From: Candidatus Latescibacterota bacterium
GTDB taxonomy: Bacteria; Krumholzibacteriota; Krumholzibacteriia; Krumholzibacteriales; WJIX01
DNA: 5,897 nucleotides
Direction of reading: 5' to 3'
NCBI GenBank assembly: GCA_030643145.1
Contig: DAOWMJ010000133.1
Span: 1 to 5,897, forward strand
Positions 1 through 5,545 of this stretch are shown here, piece by piece; the first letter of the stretch is position 1; every line of letters begins with the position of its first letter. Made by a program: the position numbers and the translations under genes. The notes beneath the pieces were generated by a model. It did no database searches. It was given only the letters and a program-made list of their open reading frames with translations, and was not told where the DNA came from.

Positions 1-1098
1 AATATTTATACGGGTAAATCAGCCGGGTTATTCGGAAAAGAGGATTGGCTCGAGAAGATTATTAGAGCCGGGCTGGCCTATGTTTGCCCGCTTGATCTTG
101 GTACAAAGATTCCCGGACTGGTATTTTTTAGTGGAAGGGTTGATGGAAAGGGTTTTGATAAAAATGGGAAAGAGCTCCTCAATATATTTTTAAGGGTCGG
201 TTCGGCGGCATTAAAAAAGGCGCTTAACTTCAAAGCAGTTTCAAAATTCAGCAGTGAGCGGAATAGTTTTTCGGTTATCAGGTCAAAATTGATAAATCAT
301 CGTTCATTCGAATTGAATACGCCATTGACTGTATTAAAAAGCGCGTTGTGGTCGATGGAATCGATTGAGGTGAGTGAAGCTCTAATGCTGGATATGGCCA
401 GAGACGCGGTTAAACATCTTGAAAGCGGTATAAGTGAATTAGCCAACATATCAGAAATTGAATTTGATGAAACCGGACTTCGGCTCGCGATGACCGATAT
501 ATCAGCTGTCGTGGAAGAATATCTGCGAAAGATTATTCCGGAAATTGAAGAGAAACATATTTCGGTTATATTCAGCGAGAAAATATACCGTGAAATCCGG
601 ATTGACCGAGCCAAAATTAAAATTGCTGTTGGGGAGATTATTGACAACGCGGTAAGATTCCTTCCGGAGGGAGGGAGCCTGAGAATATCAGTGGCGGTCT
701 ATGAAACAGGCCCTAATGAAATGGAGGGTGTGGAATTGAAATGCTGGGATAATAGGAGTGGTATCGAAAATTTGCTGCAGCAAAATGATATAGACAGGAG
801 AGATGAGCAGGTGGGAATAAGCAGTATCCTGGAGAAACAACTAAGAGATACAACGGAAGGGAGTTGGATAGTTCTGAGAGTAAAGGATAACGGAGTTGGA
901 ATTCCTGAAAAAGAGATCGAGAAAATAGTAAAGCCGTTTTGTAAGGCTTCAAATTCAGGCGACAAAAACGCGGGAAGAATGGGCGTGGGCCTTTCTATCT
1001 CTCAAAAGATAATATCCAGCCATGGCGGGCAACTCTTTTGCCGGAGTACGGAGGGTGAAGGAACGGAATTCTCCATCTGGATACCCGCCGGATTTTGA
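1..1098 (+). CDS. GAF-type sensor histidine kinase, 3' part, with degenerate H-box
   Basis: The frame is open from base 1 to the TGA at 1096-1098, giving 365 visible residues; the true start lies upstream. An in-frame TTG at 289 could be read as a start, but the sequence before it is clearly coding. Residues 1 to about 75 resemble the end of a GAF sensory domain (a PLDLG...GLVFFSG strand pair, then a helix with ELL...AALKKAL). A dimerisation segment follows at about 97-150, with the H-box core ELNTPLT at 104-110. The residue just before it, normally the phosphorylated His, is Phe103 (TTC, 307-309). The ATP-binding domain looks complete: N-box EIIDNA at 212-217, G1 box DNGVGI at 296-301, F-box-like KPF near 311, and G2 box GVGLSI at 328-333. 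About 45 extra residues (roughly 237-288) separate the N-box and G1 regions. Family: two-component kinases autophosphorylate on His and pass phosphate to a response regulator. Inference: this one may be catalytically altered. No partner regulator is visible. Confidence 0.88.
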   Translation, partial: NIYTGKSAGLFGKEDWLEKIIRAGLAYVCPLDLGTKIPGLVFFSGRVDGKGFDKNGKELLNIFLRVGSAALKKALNFKAVSKFSSERNSFSVIRSKLINHRSFELNTPLTVLKSALWSMESIEVSEALMLDMARDAVKHLESGISELANISEIEFDETGLRLAMTDISAVVEEYLRKIIPEIEEKHISVIFSEKIYREIRIDRAKIKIAVGEIIDNAVRFLPEGGSLRISVAVYETGPNEMEGVELKCWDNRSGIENLLQQNDIDRRDEQVGISSILEKQLRDTTEGSWIVLRVKDNGVGIPEKEIEKIVKPFCKASNSGDKNAGRMGVGLSISQKIISSHGGQLFCRSTEGEGTEFSIWIPAGF

Positions 1099-1103
1099 TA
1101 TAT

Positions 1104-1733
1104 TTACTTTTTGCTTTTTTCCTCTATCTTTTCTTTCTTATCTATCCTTCGCATCGATTTGATTATAACCGGTTTGACGGGTACGCGCATCTGGCCCTCT
1201 TTTTTGGTTTCCACATTTCTAATTTTTTGAATAACCTTTGTTCCGTCTACGACTTTTCCAAAAACCGCGTATCCGAATTCGTCGGATTTAGTGCTTCTAT
1301 GGTCGAGACTGGCAGTGTTATTTTTAAGATTAATGAAAAATTGGCTCGTGGCGCTGTTTACCACCGGAGTCCTGGCCATCGAAAGGGTATATTCAAGGTT
1401 TTTAAGTCCATTATCTGCTTCGTTCTTGATCGGTTCCCTTGTGTATTTCTTCTGGTTATCAACATTATACCCGCCACCCTGGAGAACAAAATTCTTTTCA
1501 ACTCTGTGTATTAGTGTTTCATCGTAGAATTTGCTGTCGACATAGGCAAGAAAATTCTTAACCGTTATAGGCGCCTTGCCGGGGTAAAGCATGATAGTAA
1601 ATGACCCCTTGCTTGTTTTAACAAGGACTCTCGGGTTATCCTTTTTGCCCGCGGCGGCGTCGCTTGTGGGTAGAAGGGCTGAAAAGAGGATAAAAGTAAT
1701 TGATAGTAAAGCTATGATTTCTCTTGAATTCAT
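1104..1733 (-). CDS. Secreted cyclophilin-type peptidyl-prolyl cis-trans isomerase
   Basis: This 209-residue protein should speed cis-trans isomerisation of X-Pro bonds during folding of exported proteins. Residues 1-28 form a Sec signal peptide: a short charged start, a hydrophobic core IIALLSITFILFSALL, and a likely signal peptidase I site near Ala26-Ala28. There is no lipobox Cys. The cyclophilin domain spans about 34-193 and carries the hallmarks IHR (catalytic Arg77), NFVLQGGG (Phe82, Gln85), SMART (118-122), NSATSQFFINL (126-136) and GYAVFGKVVDG (154-164). A Phe (153) precedes GYAVFG where eukaryotic cyclophilin A has a cyclosporin-contacting Trp, as in other bacterial cyclophilins. Length fits the periplasmic PpiA type, plus a Lys/Glu-rich tail (199-209). 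The ATG is supported by AGGGAGG (1743-1749, complement), with 9 bases between GGAGG and the start. It converges with the histidine kinase, 5 bases apart, and diverges from the PhzF gene. Family assignment is firm; the periplasmic location is inferred from the signal peptide. Confidence 0.95.
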   Translation of the reverse strand: MNSREIIALLSITFILFSALLPTSDAAAGKKDNPRVLVKTSKGSFTIMLYPGKAPITVKNFLAYVDSKFYDETLIHRVEKNFVLQGGGYNVDNQKKYTREPIKNEADNGLKNLEYTLSMARTPVVNSATSQFFINLKNNTASLDHRSTKSDEFGYAVFGKVVDGTKVIQKIRNVETKKEGQMRVPVKPVIIKSMRRIDKKEKIEEKSKK

Positions 1734-1785
1734 ATTTGCATACCTCCCTTTGACTTTCTTGATAGTTCACAATTAATACTGGTAG

Positions 1786-1814
1786 AATTTATCATTTTGA
1801 ACGGGAGAAATCAA
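1786..1814 (-). promoter_or_regulatory. Candidate sigma70-like promoter for the cyclophilin gene
   Basis: On the minus strand a TTGATT -35-like hexamer (1809-1814) stands 17 bases from a TAAATT -10-like hexamer (1786-1791). Transcription would start near 1780, about 45 bases before the ATG, leaving room for the ribosome binding site at 1743-1749. Both hexamers are imperfect and the region is AT-rich, so chance is possible. Confidence 0.3.
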
Positions 1815-1879
1815 ATCGAAAAAGAGTGTTTTTTCCTTTTATCATTACGTGGAGTTTTGATACTATGAATATGCGGGTG

Positions 1880-1908
1880 TTGACCTGTGGCCTCGACCGC
1901 TGAATAAT
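1880..1908 (+). promoter_or_regulatory. Sigma70-like promoter for the PhzF-family gene
   Basis: TTGACC (1880-1885) and AATAAT (1903-1908) each match the sigma70 consensus at five of six positions and are separated by the ideal 17 bases. Transcription would begin near 1915 and give a leader of about 26 bases that includes the AAGGA ribosome binding site at 1927-1931. This is the best promoter match in the window. It shares the 207-base divergent region with the cyclophilin gene. Confidence 0.6.
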
Positions 1909-1940
1909 TTATGACGCTATTATAAAAAGGATTTTTTTAA

Positions 1941-2825
1941 ATGAACAGAAAACTGTTGTATGAGCACGTCGACGTTTTTTCAGAAAAAGCCTACCAAGGT
2001 AATCAATTGGCTGTTTTTAGAACTCCCGGCAAACTTACTCCCAAGGGGATGTTATTAATCGCGAGGGAGATGAATTTTTCTGAAACTGTTTTTATTTTTC
2101 CATCAAAATTAGAAGACACTGATGCAAAAATACGTATATTTACACCGGCTAAAGAAATCCCGTTTGCCGGTCATCCCGTTCTTGGCGCCGCGTATGTGCT
2201 TCAGAGGCATAAAAAGGGCGCAAAACCTTCCGTGCTCACGCTGGAGCTGGAGTCGGGAAGAGTAAAGATTGACATTAAAAAGAAGGGGAACCTGCTTCTT
2301 TTTTCAATGCATCAGCCGATTCCCGAATATGGAATAGCTCTTCAGAACAGAGGGCAGGTTGCCAGAGGGGTTGGGTTAAAAATGTACGAGGTTATGGGGG
2401 GTGGGGTCGTTTCGAATGGCCTTTCTTTCTTGATGGTTGAAGTAGAAGGAACTGAGATGGTAAGCAGAGCGAGATTAAATTTTGAACAGGCTTCTAATGT
2501 GATCTCAAGACACGATGTCTGTGGAATTTATCTCTTCGCGCGCGAGGATGGTAAAAAGCAGCATATTCACGCGCGGTTTTTCGCTCCCGGGCTTTCAGTT
2601 TGGGAGGATCCCGCTACTGGTTCCGCTGCCGGCGCTATGGGTGGCTATCTGGCAAGATTGCTGAAGTTTCCGCGTGATTTGTCTTTGAATGTAAGGCAGG
2701 GTATTGAAATGGGGCGGCCGAGCGCTATAAGGGTTGATGTCCGCTGTGACAGGGGGATGGTTGAAACTGTAAATGTTACAGGATCAGTTGCGCTCGTAGG
2801 CGAGGGTACTGTTCAGGTTCCTTGA
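1941..2825 (+). CDS. PhzF-family isomerase/epimerase-like protein
   Basis: This 294-residue cytosolic protein (no signal peptide or membrane segment) has the PhzF/diaminopimelate-epimerase fold signature in both halves. The first half has the GNQLAVF motif (20-26), MNFSETVFI (44-52) with the conserved catalytic-type Glu48, and IPFAGHPVLGAA (73-84) with His78. The second half has FAPGLSVWEDPATGSAAGAMGGYL from 214, with conserved Asp223 and the TGSAAG loop, then QGIEMGRPS and a closing VNVTGSVALVGEG segment. Length is typical of the family. PhzF itself isomerises trans-2,3-dihydro-3-hydroxyanthranilate in phenazine synthesis, but most relatives (such as the YddE type) have no known substrate. 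No phenazine gene lies nearby, so I do not assign that reaction. The ATG at 1941 is preceded by AAGGA with a 9-base spacer and by a good promoter. It appears monocistronic, with a terminator about 130-200 bases past the stop. Confidence 0.93.
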   Translation: MNRKLLYEHVDVFSEKAYQGNQLAVFRTPGKLTPKGMLLIAREMNFSETVFIFPSKLEDTDAKIRIFTPAKEIPFAGHPVLGAAYVLQRHKKGAKPSVLTLELESGRVKIDIKKKGNLLLFSMHQPIPEYGIALQNRGQVARGVGLKMYEVMGGGVVSNGLSFLMVEVEGTEMVSRARLNFEQASNVISRHDVCGIYLFAREDGKKQHIHARFFAPGLSVWEDPATGSAAGAMGGYLARLLKFPRDLSLNVRQGIEMGRPSAIRVDVRCDRGMVETVNVTGSVALVGEGTVQVP

Positions 2826-2902
2826 ATTGTAACAGATGTCAATCATTCTGGTTGTTGAATTTCTATAATATGTTAAAAATTCTTTTGTATTGATAAATTC
2901 AC

Positions 2903-2931
2903 TTGAAAATTTTAGAAATTTAGTATAGTAT
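2903..2931 (+). promoter_or_regulatory. Possible promoter ahead of the intergenic terminator
   Basis: TTGAAA (2903-2908) is followed after 17 bases by TAGTAT (2926-2931). TATAGT (2924-2929) and TATAAA (2929-2934) overlap as alternative -10 elements at less ideal spacing. If active, it would start a transcript near 2938 that ends at the terminator around 3023, about 85 bases long. The surrounding DNA is AT-rich, so such matches can arise by chance. Confidence 0.28.
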
Positions 2932-2958
2932 AAAGAAGTCGGGTTCGAAAATAAATTA

Positions 2959-3023
2959 CCGGAAAAGGTACTGAGAAGGCGGCCCGTGTGACCCTTTCAT
3001 TGGTTCTCTTTTCCGGTTTTTTT
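2959..3023 (+). terminator. Rho-independent terminator downstream of the PhzF-family gene
   Basis: CCGGAAAAG (2959-2967) is the exact reverse complement of CTTTTCCGG (3008-3016), and seven T residues follow at 3017-3023. In an alternative register, GAGAA (2973-2977) also pairs with TTCTC (3004-3008), extending the stem after a bulge. The stem base plus T-tract is a classic intrinsic terminator on the plus strand, though the loop is long. It could end the PhzF transcript, whose stop is 134 bases upstream of the stem, or a separate short RNA. Confidence 0.62.
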
Positions 3024-3047
3024 ATTACGCGGAAAAGCCGGTCACAC
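2986..3047. repeat. Nested inverted repeat overlapping the terminator
   Basis: GTGTGACC (2986-2993) is the exact reverse complement of GGTCACAC (3040-3047). Inside it, CTTTTCCG (3008-3015) is the exact reverse complement of CGGAAAAG (3030-3037). These pairings nest into one long interrupted hairpin. The inner arm 3008-3015 is also the 3' arm of the terminator stem, so the two structures exclude each other. Function is unknown; it could be an antiterminator-like fold, a minus-strand 3' UTR hairpin for the S9 gene, or a remnant of a duplicated repeat. Confidence 0.5.
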
Positions 3048-3137
3048 ACAGATAGTATTACCAAGCACAAAGAACCACTCCGTAACATTTTGGCTGCTAC
3101 GGTATTTGCGGTCGAACTTTCAAGAACAAATGTATTC

Positions 3138-5186
3138 CTACATCTTAAGGTATTTTGCGAACCATTCGTGTAGTGTATTCCACCATAGTTCGGCGTTCAG
3201 TGGTTTCCTGACAAAGTGATCCTCGTCCGGGTAGAAAAGCAGTTTGGATTCTACTCCCTGCCGCTGGAGGGCTGTAAAGAATTCAAGTCCCTGTGTGTAA
3301 GGAACTCTGAAATCGTTTTCACCATGTATAACAAGACAAGGCGTTTTGAAATTCTCAGCATAACTGCTCGGAGAGAATTTTCTGTACATTTCGGGATTGG
3401 ACCACGGTGTTCCCTTTAATTCCCATTCGGGGAACCAGAGTTCTTCCGTCGCTCCATACATACTTGTCTGGTTATAGACTCCGTCATGAGAGACCAGGCA
3501 TTCAAATCTATCAGTATGTCCCTCTATCCAGGCTATCATAAATCCGCCGTAGGAAGCGCCGGCGGCTCCCACTCTGTCCGGGTCTATATAAGTATAGTTT
3601 TCCATTACATAATCGACACCCTTCATGATATCAACGTATGGGCGCCCGCCCCAGTCTCCACTTATTGCGTTGGTGAATTCCTGCCCGTAGCCGGTGCTGC
3701 CGGTAAAATTGAACATGGCTACAACATACCCCGGTGAAGCGAACATCTGAACATTCCACCTGTAGTGGAACTCGTCACCGAAAGCTCCCTGCGGTCCTCC
3801 ATGTATAAGAACTATTAACGGGTATTTTCTGTTTTCATCAAAGAAGGGAGGTTTGACTAGAATACCATGTACCTTTTTTGATTCCGCGCCCATGAACCAG
3901 AATTCTTCAAGCGGATTCATCTGGAGTTTATTTAGTAATCCTTCATTAATATTCGTCAATTGAGTGATTTTCTTCCCCTTAATTGTTGATCTGTATATTT
4001 CAGTGGGGTGTGAAATATCCTGTCGTGAGAATATTATTTCTTTGCCGTTGGGAGTCACTCTCAGATTCATATTAGAACTATCTGAGATCAGAAAAGCCGC
4101 GTCGCCGCCATCGGTGGACACCTTCCCGATATATACCCGTCCGTGCTTTTCAGTGTTAAAATATATATTGCTGCTCTTTGGTCCCCATGTGAACTTACCG
4201 ATACTGTAATCAAAATCTTCCGTTAGATTGTGGGTTTTTCCAGTCTTTCTGTTATATAACATCAATCTGTACCTGTCGGCTTCAAAGCCCGGAACAAACT
4301 GCGCCCGGTAGGCTATAAATTCGCCATCTGGAGAATAACGGGGGTTATTGTCATTAGAGAGGTTTTTTCCGGTGATCGCTTTGGGTTTGCCGTCGGGTAA
4401 ATTCATTATATAAAGGTCATTATTAGTTGATGTGGCGATAACGGAATCGGGGTTCATAGTGAAACATAGTTCTTGCCCGTTCGGAGAAAAGGAATAGTCT
4501 CTCTCCCCGCCAAGCGAGATAGGCGGGATGTCAGTTTCCCCTTTGTTAATTTCAATCGGGGGGGAGCCTTTCGTATCGGTCAGGAAAAGATGACTCCATC
4601 GGCCCTCTCCCCAGGCATTCCAGTGGCGGTACATGAGCCGGTCGATAATTCTCGCCTTAACTTTGCTATTTTCAAATTCCTCGAGCTTCTCCCGGTTACA
4701 ATCCATATTAGCGCATTCCGGATATACTCTCGATGTAAAAGCAAGTGTTCTGCCATCCGGCGACCAGAGGGGGGAGGAAGCGCCTGTTGGTATATCTGTA
4801 ATACGGCGGGCTTCCCCGCCGCCTATGGGGATAATCCAGATCTGCGGTGTTCCTTCCCTGTCGGAGATGAAGGCTATTTCTTTTCCATCGGGCGACCAGC
4901 ATGGCGCGTAGTCATTACCGGCGCTCTTTACAAACTTTCTCGGGTTACCTTCTTTTACCGAGGCAAGATATATATCCCTTGTGGATGAGTTTTCTTCCTT
5001 GTTAAACCATGTTACAGTGAAAACAACTCTTTTCCCATCCGGCGAGATCTCGAAGTTCCCGACTCTTCCGAATGAAATAAGATCGTCAAAGGTGATTGGG
5101 CGTTTTTGCTCTCCCATCAGATCAGCGGATTGAACCAGTAACAAACAAAGAACGACGCAGGTTGTGAAGATGATGCTGTGTTTCAT
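3138..5186 (-). CDS. Secreted S9 family serine peptidase, DPP5-like
   Basis: This 682-residue protein has the prolyl-oligopeptidase-family layout and probably cleaves dipeptides from the N-termini of peptides. A signal peptide covers about residues 1-25 (hydrophobic SIIFTTCVVLCLLLVQSA); neither Cys10 nor Cys14 sits in a proper lipobox, so a soluble periplasmic or exported enzyme is likely. Residues about 30-430 form a beta-propeller with repeated SPDG-type blades (near 48, 98, 142, 234, 285, 334 and 378). Cys158 and Cys163 form a C-x4-C pair that could be a disulfide. The alpha/beta-hydrolase domain (about 435-682) has the HGGPQG oxyanion segment (462-467), GASYGG with nucleophile Ser545, acid Asp625 in HGENDFRVP, and His657 in PDEDHF, so the triad is complete. 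Overall length and the hydrolase domain most resemble dipeptidyl-peptidase 5; acylaminoacyl-peptidase-like activity is the alternative. The ATG has AAGGAGA (5193-5199, complement) at 7-base spacing from GGAG. It stands alone between divergent and convergent neighbours. Confidence 0.95.
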   Translation of the reverse strand: MKHSIIFTTCVVLCLLLVQSADLMGEQKRPITFDDLISFGRVGNFEISPDGKRVVFTVTWFNKEENSSTRDIYLASVKEGNPRKFVKSAGNDYAPCWSPDGKEIAFISDREGTPQIWIIPIGGGEARRITDIPTGASSPLWSPDGRTLAFTSRVYPECANMDCNREKLEEFENSKVKARIIDRLMYRHWNAWGEGRWSHLFLTDTKGSPPIEINKGETDIPPISLGGERDYSFSPNGQELCFTMNPDSVIATSTNNDLYIMNLPDGKPKAITGKNLSNDNNPRYSPDGEFIAYRAQFVPGFEADRYRLMLYNRKTGKTHNLTEDFDYSIGKFTWGPKSSNIYFNTEKHGRVYIGKVSTDGGDAAFLISDSSNMNLRVTPNGKEIIFSRQDISHPTEIYRSTIKGKKITQLTNINEGLLNKLQMNPLEEFWFMGAESKKVHGILVKPPFFDENRKYPLIVLIHGGPQGAFGDEFHYRWNVQMFASPGYVVAMFNFTGSTGYGQEFTNAISGDWGGRPYVDIMKGVDYVMENYTYIDPDRVGAAGASYGGFMIAWIEGHTDRFECLVSHDGVYNQTSMYGATEELWFPEWELKGTPWSNPEMYRKFSPSSYAENFKTPCLVIHGENDFRVPYTQGLEFFTALQRQGVESKLLFYPDEDHFVRKPLNAELWWNTLHEWFAKYLKM

Positions 5187-5417
5187 TTCTTCTCTCCTTC
5201 TCCTGGGGGTACAGTTAAACTTCTTACTCTTTTATGATCTGCTAATACAATTTAACTCCTGTTGAAAAGTTGTTAGCATATGTATTCCACCATTTTAGAA
5301 GAAGCGTTATTTTGAATCAATAGAATTATTGTAAGACGGCAATTTTATTGAAGGGGAAGGCAAGTTAAATATCAGTTTTTTCCGGCACTGGATTGGAAAT
5401 AGGTAGCGTTAAAAAGA

Positions 5418-5446
5418 TTGACAAAAGACAGAAATGAAATGATATT
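5418..5446 (+). promoter_or_regulatory. Candidate promoter for the B12-binding/radical SAM gene
   Basis: A perfect TTGACA (5418-5423) is followed after 17 bases by GATATT (5441-5446), which matches the -10 consensus at four of six positions. The leader would be about 93 bases. An alternative is the perfect TATAAT at 5468-5473, whose -35 (TTCAGC, 5445-5450) is poor. Either would transcribe the inverted repeat at 5482-5508 as part of the leader. Confidence 0.42.
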
Positions 5447-5481
5447 CAGCTCAAGCTAAGTACCGGTTATAATTTAATAAA

Positions 5482-5508
5482 TTCCCGGATTGGGTATTAT
5501 CCCGGGAA
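5482..5508. repeat. GC-rich inverted repeat in the leader of the B12-binding gene
   Basis: TTCCCGG (5482-5488) and CCGGGAA (5502-5508) are exact reverse complements separated by 13 bases, in an otherwise AT-rich spacer and 37 bases before the ATG. It could be an operator for a dimeric regulator or a leader hairpin. No T-tract follows, so it is not a standard terminator. Confidence 0.45.
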
Positions 5509-5545
5509 CAAGCCGCTATCGTGGTTTATATATAGGTAGAGCAAA

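Larger units (their letters stand above)
2826..3137. other. Structured intergenic spacer between convergent PhzF and S9 peptidase genes
   Basis: This 312-base spacer lies beyond the 3' ends of both flanking genes. Its first part (2826-2940) is AT-rich with several promoter-like hexamers but no convincing gene. The middle (2959-3047) holds a rho-independent terminator and overlapping inverted repeats, listed separately. The rest (3048-3137) has a short CCGTA/TACGG repeat (3080-3084 with 3098-3102) and nothing else I can name. No credible protein gene is visible. Confidence 0.6.
5187..5545. other. Divergent regulatory spacer between S9 peptidase and B12-binding genes
   Basis: The 359-base spacer serves the 5' ends of both flanking genes. 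The side next to the S9 gene holds its ribosome binding site (5193-5199) but no minus-strand promoter I can defend. The side next to the B12-binding gene holds a perfect -35 box, a perfect -10 box in a different position, and a GC-rich inverted repeat, listed separately. No small gene is evident. Confidence 0.6.

Noticed and set aside
297..647. Minus-strand open frame of 116 codons
   Set aside because: It is antisense to the histidine kinase dimerisation and N-box region, with a low-complexity Ser/Ile-rich translation and no family resemblance.
1099..1137. T-rich run just after the kinase stop as a terminator
   Set aside because: No GC-rich stem precedes the T-runs, and they are explained by the Lys/Glu-rich tail codons of the cyclophilin on the other strand.
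1095..1514. Plus-strand open frame of 139 codons
   Set aside because: It lies wholly opposite the cyclophilin gene, whose protein matches its family from end to end; the translation has no recognisable motif and no ribosome binding site.
2942..2950. GGTTCGAAA resembling a tRNA T-loop
   Set aside because: No acceptor stem, anticodon arm or D arm can be formed around it, and the flanks do not pair as a T-arm.
2988..3173. Possible 61-residue protein in the intergenic spacer, with a GTG start
   Set aside because: Its start lies inside an inverted repeat, no ribosome binding site precedes it, it reads through the terminator T-tract, and it overlaps the end of the S9 gene.
4473..4988. Plus-strand open frame of 171 codons
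   Set aside because: It is antisense to the beta-propeller of the S9 peptidase; the translation shows no motif, and the peptidase is certain on the other strand.
5144..5186. Lipoprotein signal in the S9 peptidase N-terminus
   Set aside because: The two Cys residues (10 and 14) lie within the hydrophobic core and are not preceded by a lipobox-like L-(A/S)-(G/A) triplet, so an ordinary Sec signal is more likely.
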